Of a DNA stretch of 64,000 nucleotides, positions 26,514 to 35,354 are shown in pieces. Source of the stretch: Paradesertivirga sp036399495 (lineage in GTDB: Bacteria > Bacteroidota > Bacteroidia > Sphingobacteriales > Sphingobacteriaceae); the NCBI GenBank assembly GCA_036399495.1, contig DASWMZ010000127.1:1-64000 (forward strand), read 5' to 3'. The stretch's first letter is position 1. The number at the start of each line of letters is the position of its first letter. Both the position numbers and the translations under genes were made by a program. The notes under the pieces were generated by a model. That model searched no databases. It saw nothing but the letters and a program-made list of their open reading frames with translations, and was not told where the DNA came from.

Positions 26514-27440
26514 ATGCGTCCTCATTCTGCTCCACCATATCTAAATAAAGGCGACAAAGTTGCGATTACTTGTCCTGCCAAAAAACTGCCGGGTCCAGTT
26601 GATAGTGCGATCCGCTTGCTGGAATCCTGGGGATTAAAAGTAGTAACGGGAGAAACCGTTACCGCATCACATCATCAATACGCAGGTACAGATGGACAAA
26701 GGCTTAATGATCTACAACGTTTCCTAGATGATCAATCTATTAAAGCCATATTTGCTGCCCGAGGAGGTTATGGAACCGTCAGAATAATTGATGATTTAGA
26801 TTTTGAAAGGTTTGAAAAACATCCCAAATGGCTGGTTGGATTTAGTGATATTACTGTTTTGCATAGTCATATTTTCCAAAATTGCGGGATACAGACCATT
26901 CACGGGCAAATGCCTTTAAACGTTCCGGATGGAACCAAGCCTTCGCTGGAATCGTTACGCGAAGCCCTGTTCGGGGAACGGTTGATATATGAGGTGCCGG
27001 GTAATCAGTACAATAAACCTGGCGTTAGTGAGGCAGTTTTGATTGGAGGAAACTTAACCTTGCTCGTTATGATGAACAATTCGGTTTCAGAAATGGATTT
27101 CTCGGGCAATATTCTTTTTATCGAAGATGTTGGAGAATACTTTTATTCGGTTGACCGGATGCTTTGGAATCTTAAACGCGCCGGAAAACTTGCTTCACTA
27201 AGCGGCTTAATTGTAGGTGGTTTTACTGATCTGAAAGATAATGACATTCCCTTTGGAAGCAGCATCGAAGAGATTATTCTGGAAAAAGTGAAGGATTACG
27301 ATTTCCCGGTCTGTTTCGATTTCCCGGCAGGGCATTTGGCCGATAATCATGCGCTGATTTTTGGGAAAAAAGTAACTTTAAGAGTCGATCCCGATAAAGT
27401 GAGATTGATTTTCGATGATGAACAAATTCTGGCTTATTAG
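26514..27440 (+). CDS. LD-carboxypeptidase (MEROPS S66, LdcA-like)
   Basis: 308 residues. Catalytic triad of S66 peptidases: Ser111 in GFSDIT, Glu204 in FIEDVGE and His274 in PAGHLADN. These enzymes remove the terminal D-Ala from L-lysine- or DAP-containing tetrapeptides in cell-wall recycling. The MccF relatives instead inactivate antibiotic peptides. No signal peptide, so cytoplasmic. It is followed after nine bases by an OmpA-like gene, probably in the same transcript. Confidence 0.9.
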   Translation: MRPHSAPPYLNKGDKVAITCPAKKLPGPVDSAIRLLESWGLKVVTGETVTASHHQYAGTDGQRLNDLQRFLDDQSIKAIFAARGGYGTVRIIDDLDFERFEKHPKWLVGFSDITVLHSHIFQNCGIQTIHGQMPLNVPDGTKPSLESLREALFGERLIYEVPGNQYNKPGVSEAVLIGGNLTLLVMMNNSVSEMDFSGNILFIEDVGEYFYSVDRMLWNLKRAGKLASLSGLIVGGFTDLKDNDIPFGSSIEEIILEKVKDYDFPVCFDFPAGHLADNHALIFGKKVTLRVDPDKVRLIFDDEQILAY

Positions 27441-27449
27441 CGTTGCAAC

Positions 27450-28634
27450 ATGATACGTTCCGTTATTTTACTTTTTGGGTTACTGTTGTCATTCGGCTCA
27501 AAGGCACAGATGGTTAATGGCGATCTTAATACCGCAAAGCCGATAATTATAAACAAGCTTTATAGCATTCCAGCCTCCCCAAAAGGCTTCGGAAATTTTC
27601 AGGAATTCCCTGAAAATTATAAACGATCACCTTATCTCTTTGAAGTGGAGCGAAACACAATCTGGTTTGTGATAGATATCCCATTTAATGGCATACTCAC
27701 TTTTGAAATTATGCCCCATCGAAAAGAGGATGATTATGACTGGATGTTATTTAATTACAACCCTAAGCTTGAATCGCAAGTACGCAATGGAGACGCATTC
27801 CCTATTAGGTCAAATAACAGTCGCAATGATGTATCCTTAAAAGGCATGACGGGTCTAAAAAACGGCTATCCGGATGTTTTTGAAGCTCCCGGACCGGGTA
27901 AAAGTTTTTCAAGTGCTTTAAATGTTAAGAGCGGACAGAGGCTGGCTTTAGTTATTGATAATATTTATGAAAAGGGTTTAGGCTTTAACTTTATTTCACA
28001 TCTTAAATTACCTGTTTTAGCTTTTAAAACCCTTTCTGGATCTGTAAAAGATATAAACACCAGCCTGCCCTTAACAGCGAAAATAGTTTGTGAAGATGAT
28101 TCTACAGGAATCAAAGTTTCAGAAACAACAGCCGACAAAAACGGTTTCTACACTTTAAAAATACCTACCGACCGGCCGGTTAATGTTACAGCTACATATC
28201 CCGGTTATCTGTTTCAAACCGCTGATATAAAAGCGGAGCCAATTAATTCAGAGCAAGATTTCAGTCTGAACAAAATTGCTAATATGCAGAAAATTGACTT
28301 GTTTAATATTCATTTTATGCCAGACAAGCATCTAATCAAACCAAGCTCTGAACCTGAACTGGAGCGACTAGTTGAAGTTCTAAAATTACAGAAGGACTAC
28401 GATATCCGCTTAATTGGGCACACTAATAATAATCCGTTTGCCGATGCCAGATATTTGCAGAAGTTATCATTCAACCGGGCTGTGGCGGTAAAACAATATC
28501 TTACAGGAAAGGGGATATCAGAGAAAAGAATTTCTTGTACAGGGGTAGGGGGTAAGCAACCGTTGATTGTTACTCAGGATGTAGAAGAGAGGTTGAGGAA
28601 TTTGAGAGTGGAGGTGGTGTTTCAAAAAAAATAG
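27450..28634 (+). CDS. OmpA-family envelope protein
   Basis: 394 residues with a signal peptide (MIRSVILLFGLLLSFGSKAQ). The N-terminal region is of unknown beta type. The middle part (about 190-270) resembles a carboxypeptidase regulatory-like fold (SGSVKDINTSLPLTAKIVC, YPGYLFQTADIK). The C-terminal OmpA domain (about 285-390) has IRLIGHTNN, SFNRAVAVKQYLTGKGI and GVGGKQPL, which bind peptidoglycan. It probably anchors the outer membrane to the wall. It follows the S66 peptidase by nine bases. Confidence 0.87.
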   Translation: MIRSVILLFGLLLSFGSKAQMVNGDLNTAKPIIINKLYSIPASPKGFGNFQEFPENYKRSPYLFEVERNTIWFVIDIPFNGILTFEIMPHRKEDDYDWMLFNYNPKLESQVRNGDAFPIRSNNSRNDVSLKGMTGLKNGYPDVFEAPGPGKSFSSALNVKSGQRLALVIDNIYEKGLGFNFISHLKLPVLAFKTLSGSVKDINTSLPLTAKIVCEDDSTGIKVSETTADKNGFYTLKIPTDRPVNVTATYPGYLFQTADIKAEPINSEQDFSLNKIANMQKIDLFNIHFMPDKHLIKPSSEPELERLVEVLKLQKDYDIRLIGHTNNNPFADARYLQKLSFNRAVAVKQYLTGKGISEKRISCTGVGGKQPLIVTQDVEERLRNLRVEVVFQKK

Positions 28635-28665
28635 TCTTAAAGATTCGCTGAGAGGATCATAAAAA

Positions 28666-28694
28666 AAGAAGCAACTGTTTACCAGTTGCTTCTT
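28666..28694. terminator. Bidirectional intrinsic terminator
   Basis: Perfect 12-bp stem AAGAAGCAACTG (28666-28677) with CAGTTGCTTCTT (28683-28694), loop TTTAC. Placed between the OmpA gene and the convergent lipoprotein gene, with A-rich sequence on the left and TTT on the right. Confidence 0.88.
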
Positions 28695-28712
28695 TGATGG
28701 TCAGAAACCACA

Positions 28713-29213
28713 TCAATGATCATCATCTTCAAAACCCGTCCGCTTATATCCCCCCATGTAATATTTCTTATTAGCAGGGTCATCATCTGAGTATTGAACC
28801 TCATAATATATAGAATCGGTAGGGCTTTTAGACGCAGGGCCTATTGTTCCTTTCTTAATGATCTTTCCATTAGTTAACGTAATTTCTACCTCATATTCTG
28901 GATCAGAATTCTTTATTGCGGCCGTGCCGCCAAAAGTGAGAGTTGACGGGCTAACCGGCACCTTAAACTTTGTATCATAAAAATGGTCTTCAAACCACAT
29001 CTCTGTCGCAGCGTTTGCAGCAGTATTATAGCTGTGAATAGTATAATAGCTTGGTGATGCCAACGTACCGTTCTGATTGTAAACCCTGACATACCAATCT
29101 CCGGCGAGCTCCTGCACTGCGGTACCCCCCACTTGCACATCCTTCTTACAGGAACTTAGGATAACAACAAAAAATGTTATCGCGATTGTCAATAAATTTT
29201 TATTCATCCTCAT
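28713..29213 (-). CDS. Lipoprotein of the lipid-binding-like family, SusCD-linked
   Basis: 166 residues. Lipoprotein signal with Ser-Ser-Cys (Cys22 in LSSCKKD). The mature domain has the pattern of the PF12888 Lipid_bd type (ELAGDWYVRVYN, MWFEDHFYDTKF, YYEVQYSDDDP), a beta-barrel lipocalin-like fold that usually accompanies SusC/SusD genes. It is the last gene of the minus-strand SusC-SusD operon, five bases after the preceding one. Function at the outer membrane surface unknown. Confidence 0.75.
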   Translation of the reverse strand: MRMNKNLLTIAITFFVVILSSCKKDVQVGGTAVQELAGDWYVRVYNQNGTLASPSYYTIHSYNTAANAATEMWFEDHFYDTKFKVPVSPSTLTFGGTAAIKNSDPEYEVEITLTNGKIIKKGTIGPASKSPTDSIYYEVQYSDDDPANKKYYMGGYKRTGFEDDDH

Positions 29214-29218
29214 AGTGA

Positions 29219-29872
29219 TTATTGTTTAACAAAAGTTCTCAAAGCCGGCCCGTAACCTCCGTTAATTACTTTCCATGAATACGTTTTAGTTGCAGCATTA
29301 TATGTTTCATCTGATCCACTAAAGCTTCCGCCATCACTGGCAATTTGCTGCGGAAAATCAATAGTATTCGCACTGGTATGAAACACCACTACTGTGACAT
29401 TAGTTCCACTAGCGCCGCCTGGATTAAGTACGGTATAGACCCCTGGGGCTATTTTAGTCCATGTAGCAACCTGCCCATTTGAGGTCCGTGCATATGTTCC
29501 TGACAAGTCCGCCGCAGCGGCATCGGCCCCAATATCGGCGACAATAACTGTGCGGCTAGTCGATGCAGAGAAGCCATCTTCGTTTACGGCAGAGTAAGAA
29601 AGATTGTACACACCAGCCACACTAGTATTTACATCACCTGTTGTTTGAACCTGTAATTCCTTATCCCCTTCTTTTGCTTTAACACCAGGCTCGCTATAAG
29701 TACCCCCTTTGGGTATAACAACGTATTTATCGCCAGTCATTGTGAACGTAGCATAATTGGTTACCTTAGATACACCAACATATCCTTCTTTGTAATCAAA
29801 ATCTTCCTTCTTGCATGAAAATATCGCCATGCTTAGAAAAAGTATTGCTAATAAATTTATGTGTCTTTTCAT
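29219..29872 (-). CDS. DUF5012-like Ig-domain lipoprotein, SusCD-linked
   Basis: 217 residues. Signal MKRHINLLAILFLSMAIFSC gives a lipoprotein (Cys20). One immunoglobulin-like domain (about 35-110, with VIPKGGTYSEPGVKAKEGDKE and the GVYNLSYSAVNEDGFSASTSRTVIV region) matches the DUF5012 pattern found in SusCD operons. The C-terminal region is beta-rich. Surface-exposed or periplasmic accessory protein, ligand unknown. It lies between the SusD gene and the small lipoprotein. Confidence 0.75.
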   Translation of the reverse strand: MKRHINLLAILFLSMAIFSCKKEDFDYKEGYVGVSKVTNYATFTMTGDKYVVIPKGGTYSEPGVKAKEGDKELQVQTTGDVNTSVAGVYNLSYSAVNEDGFSASTSRTVIVADIGADAAAADLSGTYARTSNGQVATWTKIAPGVYTVLNPGGASGTNVTVVVFHTSANTIDFPQQIASDGGSFSGSDETYNAATKTYSWKVINGGYGPALRTFVKQ

Positions 29873-29883
29873 ATCTCTTTTAT

Positions 29884-31371
29884 TTATTTAGCCCACCAAA
29901 CTTTGGTTGTAATTGGAACTTCCGCAGGTGTGTTGGGATTTCTAGATTTTTCATAATCAGGGTACAAAAACCTTTTTGGAAAATTTCCAGGACCTGTTAC
30001 ACCATTAGCAGAATATACCAACCTACCGGGGACATACGAAGGGTCTTTAGAATATACATTGCTGGTTCTTGGATAGCCTGTTCTATTCTGCTCGAAGAAC
30101 GCTTCCATTCCATGTGATCCAGCAACAAGCGAGGCCCATTTTTGAACAATTATTGCTTCTAGCTTTTGTTCGAAGGTGCCGCTAGTGGGATAAGCATATG
30201 CTCCTTTCAATAGAGCTCCTGGAGCTTTCCCGACTAGGGCAAATGCGGCTGTAACCCCAGCATCATACAATTCTTTGGCCCCAGCTCCTTCAAAATACCT
30301 TTCCCGCGCTTCGGCTTGCATAAAATATGATTCTGCATCTGTGATGAACCATACCGGATCTGTTGCTGACTGAACAAATACCGTCGCATTTGGATATGTG
30401 GGTTGAACAGCTGTAGGAGCTGCATAATCCCCTTGGTGTATAGAAATAGGATTGGCAGTGCCAAAATATGATGTAACTCGCGGATCGTTATTAAGGCCTA
30501 GCCAACTTGTGAATGTTGTACTGGCTCTTAAATTTGTTGTCACGTTCAGCCTACGAATGTTATACTCATAAAATGGATTACTTTTATCAGGGCTACCGGG
30601 GAAAGTTGAAACGCCGGCACTTGTTGTAAGGAACTTCGCTCCAGAACTATATAGTGCTTTTATGCCTGCTTCAGCTTCAGCGGGTTTAGCGTTCACCATC
30701 CTGAGATACATTTTGAGTTTTAATGTATTTGCAAATCTCTCCCACTTGTCCATATCGCCTCCAAATACAAAATCTGTAGTCTTCTGCGCTGCACTTAAAG
30801 GAGCACTCTTGTAATCTTTTGCAAGAGCTGCATCAATAGTTCCAAGCAGTGAAACATAAATAGAATATCCATCATCAAAAGCAGGCTGGACATTCGCTTG
30901 CCCCTGCAACGCTTCGGAATAAGGTACTCTATCATACAGATCGACTAAAAAAGCGTATGTATAAGCCCTCATGACAGTTGCCATTAGGTTGTAGCGCCAA
31001 TCGCTTCGCTCGGTAGCTTTTTGGATAGTTAACTGATAGTCACTCAATGCGCCAGTATACAGTTCCTCGTAACTTAAGTTTAGTTCCTCATCTATATTAG
31101 TCAAATTATAGGCTTCTACCTGTTTGAATTGAGCTGCCGTGGCACTCTGAGTAAAATATTGAGCCCAGATTCCACCCACCGCAGCTAACTGACCACCAGT
31201 TCCTGCAGCAGTCGAAATCACTCCCGTAGGGAATAATACTTCCGGTGTGGCATTATCGATCCCAGGATTATTGGGACTCTCATTTATATCAAGTAGCTTC
31301 TTACAGCTTGTAGCAATAACAAGCGTGGTAAGCAGCAATCCAATTTTTATATTACTAATTACTTTCTTCAT
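29884..31371 (-). CDS. SusD/RagB-type outer-membrane nutrient-binding lipoprotein
   Basis: 495 residues, lipoprotein signal with ATSCKKLL (Cys23). The fold is that of the SusD-like 2 family (PF12771): conserved LDINESPNNPG start, WAQYFTQ, helices with YTYAFLVDLYDRVPYSEALQ and the C-terminal NRTGYPRTSN segment. It captures a ligand at the surface for its SusC partner, whose gene ends 11 bases upstream in the operon. The ligand may be a peptide or glycan. No carbohydrase accompanies it. Confidence 0.92.
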   Translation of the reverse strand: MKKVISNIKIGLLLTTLVIATSCKKLLDINESPNNPGIDNATPEVLFPTGVISTAAGTGGQLAAVGGIWAQYFTQSATAAQFKQVEAYNLTNIDEELNLSYEELYTGALSDYQLTIQKATERSDWRYNLMATVMRAYTYAFLVDLYDRVPYSEALQGQANVQPAFDDGYSIYVSLLGTIDAALAKDYKSAPLSAAQKTTDFVFGGDMDKWERFANTLKLKMYLRMVNAKPAEAEAGIKALYSSGAKFLTTSAGVSTFPGSPDKSNPFYEYNIRRLNVTTNLRASTTFTSWLGLNNDPRVTSYFGTANPISIHQGDYAAPTAVQPTYPNATVFVQSATDPVWFITDAESYFMQAEARERYFEGAGAKELYDAGVTAAFALVGKAPGALLKGAYAYPTSGTFEQKLEAIIVQKWASLVAGSHGMEAFFEQNRTGYPRTSNVYSKDPSYVPGRLVYSANGVTGPGNFPKRFLYPDYEKSRNPNTPAEVPITTKVWWAK

Positions 31372-31381
31372 GTTTTAAAGA

Positions 31382-34300
31382 TTAAAATGATACTCTTAAA
31401 GCAGCTCCAAAATTGCGAGTGGATGGGCCAGTTCTAAACTCACCAAACTCACTTCTTAAATCATTTCCAAAGTTTGATACTTCCGGATCGATTGTTCTGT
31501 TTTCTTTTGGCAACCATGTCCATAAGTTTCTTCCAAAAAGCGTTATTGAAGCATCCCCTGCTCGAACTCTTTTAGCAATAGATTTTGGCAATACGTAGGT
31601 TAAAGTCGCATCCCTTACTTTTAGGAAGTCTTTACTTAAAATTCTGTTATTATAGGACAATGCTTTATTGTTGGTATGATAAGAGTAGTCATCCATTCGG
31701 TCAAAGGGAATAGGATATGTGTTTTCTTCATAACTAACTGATCCATCAGTACCAGTCACGGCAACCACAGAGTTCGGTATAATAAATGAATTTCTATCAT
31801 TATAAGTCGTCTTGGCATCGTTCCCAACAAAGTTTAAAAGGTCGGCCGTTCCCGAGTAAAACACACCGCCTTTTCGGTAGTCCAAAGTAAAGCCAAAGGT
31901 CAGACTTTTAAATCTTACTGAATTGGTCAAACCCATTATGAAGTCTCTTTGAGAACTTCCGTAGGACACATTTACAGGAGAAGTTACAGGAAATCCTTCA
32001 AGACCGGCTCCTGCTGAAGGGCCATTAACAATAATCCTTCCCTGAGGGTCATATTGAGCGGTTGGAGCTTCAATCAGCCCTAAAGGCTGTCCCTTACGGG
32101 CAACAAACTCCGCGTCATAAGCCGAATTTATAATTACCTTATCAAGGTCTTGGGGTAACGATAAGACCTTACTTCTATTTCTGGTGAAAGTGTAACCTAA
32201 GTTCCAGTCTAAATTCTTTGATTTTAATGGAGTTGCACTAAATGCTAATTCGACACCTCTATTTCTTAACTCACCGAAGTTAACAATCATAAATCTATAG
32301 CCAGATGACGGAGATGTATTGATCGGTAGAATTTGATCTTCAGTAATTCTGTTGTAGTAAGCTAAGTCAAAACCTATCCGGTTTTTAAAAAGTCTGATCT
32401 CAGTACCAAATTCTGTTTCAGTGCTGATTTCAGGCCTTAATGCACCATTGTTTAGAGTGTTTGCAATCGAGAAACCGGCCACACCATTTAATGGAAAACT
32501 TACAACAGTACCAGCTCCTCTAACACGAACCTGTCCCGAGGTTAGGACATTACTAGTACGATATGGATCGGTGTCGTTTCCTGTTTGACCCCAGCTGGCT
32601 CTCAACTTAAGTAGGCTTATATTTGCACTTTTAAGATCTATTGCGTCAGAAAGTACCAAAGCAAGATTTGCACCTGGATAGAAATAACTATTAGCGCCTT
32701 GCGGCAAAGTCGAACTCCAATCATTTCTGGCGTTTAAGGTCAAATACGCAAAATTCGAATAGCCAAACGTTGCTGAAGCATACGCTCCAAACAACCTGCG
32801 ATGATTTACCACATCTGTACTAACTGGACTGTTTAAGCTGTTTGAAAGTTGGTAAAATCCGGGAATAGTTAAATCTTCAACTGATGTATACAGCGTTCTA
32901 AATCCTCTATCATTAAAGTTTAAACCTACAAGTCCGGAAACATTAAACTTGGAGCTAATATCTCCTTCAAAAATACCATGCAATTTAGAGTCATACTCAA
33001 AAAATGTTTGAGCACCTTCAACAACATTACCAACATTCGGCTGTCTTCCTTCAGTATAGGCCCCTGGCGAAGGTGCATTTTTTGCATGCCATAGTTTATT
33101 TCTTCCACCGGTGAGATCTGCGCCTTGTTGAAATTGAAAAGTTAACCAGTCATTCGCTTTTAATTTAAGATCAATATTTCCAAAGAAACGGTCACTTTTA
33201 AATCTTGATTGATTTTCATTGATTGAATAGAAAGGGTTTTCCGCATACAGTGTAAAATAATTGTCTACATTAAAGAACTCGTTTTTATAATTCTGTAAAT
33301 CTTTAATAGGAATGTCTACTGGCATCTGAAGGATGTCCTCATAGTAGTTTCCACCCACACCCGTTTGTGCTCCCCCTACTTCAACGAATCTTGAATTTTT
33401 ACCTATGTAGTTGAAAGAAGCGCCGGCAGTAAAGGCTTTGAATTTTGTTGAGCCTCTTAGCGATAACGTATTTCGTTTATAGGAATCATTGTTGGTTGGC
33501 ATCATTCCGTCCGCATTAACATTTCCGTAGGATAGGAAAAAAGATGAGCTTTCGCTTCCTCCACTTAATGATAAAGTGTTATTAAACTCCGTCCCTGTAT
33601 CGAAAACATCTCTGAATACATTCGATTTGTTTGCACTGAATGGCTTTAACAGCTGTGAATTATTTACTACGGCTCCCCAGGGGCGCATCATACCATCCGT
33701 TTTTGGGCCCCAACTCCCATTCTCATTAAATAGGAAATATTGGTCCCAGCCCTGTCCAAATCTTGTTTGAAATTCTGGCACAACTGCTACTTGGGTAAAA
33801 GAACTAGCAGACGAGAAGTCTACTTTAAACGTTCCTGCCTTCCCTCTTTTTGTAGTGATTACAATTACGCCATTGGAGCCTCGAGAACCGTACAAAGATG
33901 TAGCGGAGGCACCTTTAAGAATATTAACACTTTCGATATCATTAGGGTTAATATCGTTTGCCGCATTTCCAAAATCGTAAGCGTCTTCTAAGTCGCCGTT
34001 AGATCCCACTGGGGCTTGCTGTCCTGGTCTGGAATTGTTGATTGGAACTCCATCGATCACATATAAAGGTTGATTATTTCCAGTGATGGATGAGAAGCCC
34101 CGCAAAACAACCTTAGTAGAGCCACCCGGAGCTCCTGAAGTTGTTGAAATGTCTACTCCAGCGACTTTACCAGCCAAACCCTGTACTATATTCGTTGGTG
34201 ACGCTCTATTAACTTCGGCAGCCGTAACAGTAGTGGCCGCATAACCTACCGATTTTCTCTCCCTAGTTACGCCCAACGCTGTTACCACAACTTCACCCAA

Positions 34301-34600
34301 TTGCTGTGCATCCGTTCCCATCGTCACATTGATAACATCTCTTCCACTTACAGCGATTTCCTGTGAAGCAAAGCCAATAAAAGAAAAAACAAGAGTAGAA
34401 TTGTCCCGCACTCTAATTGAATACTGGCCTTCTGCTCCGGTCTGGGTACCGGTAGTAGTGCCTTTAACTTTAATACTCACACCAGGGAGGGCAGATCCAT
34501 CATCACTGGCAGTAACGGTACCTGTAACGGTACGCTCTTGCGCTAAGGCAAATGTTGCCCATAAAAGCACGAATGATAAACTCGATAAAAGTTTTCGCAT
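31382..34600 (-). CDS. SusC/RagA TonB-dependent outer-membrane transporter
   Basis: 1072 residues. Signal peptide to about residue 20 (ALAQ), carboxypeptidase D-like regulatory domain (22-100: TVTGTVTASDDGSALPGVSIKVKG), plug domain (about 108-230) with GASATSLYGSRGSNGVI, and a beta-barrel ending in RNFGAALRVSF with a C-terminal aromatic. It is the first gene of a four-gene operon with SusD, DUF5012 and a lipoprotein. No ECF sigma or hybrid sensor gene is adjacent, so it may be constitutive or regulated from elsewhere. The 402-base upstream spacer holds one perfect -7 box. Confidence 0.95.
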   Translation of the reverse strand: MRKLLSSLSFVLLWATFALAQERTVTGTVTASDDGSALPGVSIKVKGTTTGTQTGAEGQYSIRVRDNSTLVFSFIGFASQEIAVSGRDVINVTMGTDAQQLGEVVVTALGVTRERKSVGYAATTVTAAEVNRASPTNIVQGLAGKVAGVDISTTSGAPGGSTKVVLRGFSSITGNNQPLYVIDGVPINNSRPGQQAPVGSNGDLEDAYDFGNAANDINPNDIESVNILKGASATSLYGSRGSNGVIVITTKRGKAGTFKVDFSSASSFTQVAVVPEFQTRFGQGWDQYFLFNENGSWGPKTDGMMRPWGAVVNNSQLLKPFSANKSNVFRDVFDTGTEFNNTLSLSGGSESSSFFLSYGNVNADGMMPTNNDSYKRNTLSLRGSTKFKAFTAGASFNYIGKNSRFVEVGGAQTGVGGNYYEDILQMPVDIPIKDLQNYKNEFFNVDNYFTLYAENPFYSINENQSRFKSDRFFGNIDLKLKANDWLTFQFQQGADLTGGRNKLWHAKNAPSPGAYTEGRQPNVGNVVEGAQTFFEYDSKLHGIFEGDISSKFNVSGLVGLNFNDRGFRTLYTSVEDLTIPGFYQLSNSLNSPVSTDVVNHRRLFGAYASATFGYSNFAYLTLNARNDWSSTLPQGANSYFYPGANLALVLSDAIDLKSANISLLKLRASWGQTGNDTDPYRTSNVLTSGQVRVRGAGTVVSFPLNGVAGFSIANTLNNGALRPEISTETEFGTEIRLFKNRIGFDLAYYNRITEDQILPINTSPSSGYRFMIVNFGELRNRGVELAFSATPLKSKNLDWNLGYTFTRNRSKVLSLPQDLDKVIINSAYDAEFVARKGQPLGLIEAPTAQYDPQGRIIVNGPSAGAGLEGFPVTSPVNVSYGSSQRDFIMGLTNSVRFKSLTFGFTLDYRKGGVFYSGTADLLNFVGNDAKTTYNDRNSFIIPNSVVAVTGTDGSVSYEENTYPIPFDRMDDYSYHTNNKALSYNNRILSKDFLKVRDATLTYVLPKSIAKRVRAGDASITLFGRNLWTWLPKENRTIDPEVSNFGNDLRSEFGEFRTGPSTRNFGAALRVSF

Positions 34601-34948
34601 ACTCTTCTTTTTAAATTAATGATTAAAATAAATTTAATGTTATTTTCGATACTTACAAGTTTATATTTGAATTTTTACCATTACTGCAAAAAAACAATTA
34701 AATAAGTATGAAAATTAAATTGATCTAAGGTATATAGGTTATCTAGTTAAAATTTGAGCCAATAGGTATGTTTTTTTGACACAAATTTAAGATCATTGTT
34801 AATTTTTAGAGTTTTTAGATCTACAAATTAAAGGGTATTTGCCTCCTCACAGTTTCGTTATACATCAATATCGGAATATAAGCTATCACATCAAAATTTT
34901 TTTTAAAAATCTCATTCTATATGACATTGCTATTTCAATCCTAAAAAA

Positions 34949-34987
34949 AATAATATAGTACTATGTATTGCATAGTACTATATTATT
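34949..34987. promoter_or_regulatory. Perfect 17-bp inverted repeat: likely PadR operator
   Basis: Arms 34949-34965 and 34971-34987 are exact reverse complements (AATAATATAGTACTATG) around TATTG. Each arm contains the self-complementary 10-mer ATAGTACTAT (34955-34964 and 34972-34981), spaced 17 bp centre to centre. It overlaps the padR promoter: the -33 lies in the loop and the second arm fills the spacer. PadR proteins are dimers that bind such palindromes next to their own gene, so autorepression is expected. Confidence 0.7.
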
Positions 34988-34998
34988 TCTTACGTTTG
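34968..34998 (+). promoter_or_regulatory. padR-pspC promoter (probably leaderless)
   Basis: -33 TTG at 34968-34970, 20-base spacer, -7 TACGTTTG at 34991-34998. Transcription should begin about five bases later, at or next to the padR ATG (35003). That makes the mRNA leaderless or nearly so. The start codon choice is supported by the protein start MIVENTQTQMRKG, which is typical for this PadR group. Confidence 0.65.
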
Positions 34999-35002
34999 TT
35001 CT

Positions 35003-35350
35003 ATGATTGTAGAAAACACTCAGACGCAAATGAGGAAAGGCATACTGGAATATTGCATTCTTTCCACGATTTCCAAAAAAGAGATCTACGCTTCCGACAT
35101 AATCGAAGAACTTAAAAAGGCGAAGCTTCTTGTGGTTGAAGGAACCCTCTATCCGCTTTTAACCCGATTGAAAAATAACGGACTGCTCGGATACAACTGG
35201 GTCGAATCAACTTCGGGCCCTCCAAGAAAATACTATGTACTTACCGAAGCGGGTAAACAAGTGCTTGAACATTTGGATAAAACCTGGAACGAACTGGCTT
35301 ATGCGGTAAGTGTAGCAACCAATGGAAGAGAACTAAACCCTAACACATAA
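35003..35350 (+). CDS. PadR-family transcriptional regulator
   Basis: 115 residues. The winged helix-turn-helix has the PadR signature: GILEYCILSTIS, YASDIIEELKKAKLLVVEGTLYPLLTRLKNNGLL and GPPRKYYVLTEAGK. It ends with a short dimerisation helix. These regulators are usually repressors of neighbouring membrane genes. The double palindrome over its own promoter argues for autorepression. The PspC gene follows four bases after its stop, so both are one operon and PspC may be its effector or target. Confidence 0.92.
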   Translation: MIVENTQTQMRKGILEYCILSTISKKEIYASDIIEELKKAKLLVVEGTLYPLLTRLKNNGLLGYNWVESTSGPPRKYYVLTEAGKQVLEHLDKTWNELAYAVSVATNGRELNPNT

Positions 35351-35354
35351 GATC

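Larger units (their letters stand above)
34601..35002. other. 402-base divergent spacer between SusC and padR
   Basis: No ORF. It holds the PadR promoter and operator at its right end (34949-34998) and, on the minus strand, a TAAATTTG box at 34782-34789 that matches TAnnTTTG and could drive the SusC operon with a leader of about 175 bases. No -33 is clear for it. The remainder is plain AT-rich sequence. Confidence 0.5.

Noticed and set aside
28648..28658. CTGAGAGGAT, resembling the TPP riboswitch core
   Set aside because: It lies after the OmpA stop, the second conserved core of the riboswitch is missing, and no thiamine gene follows.
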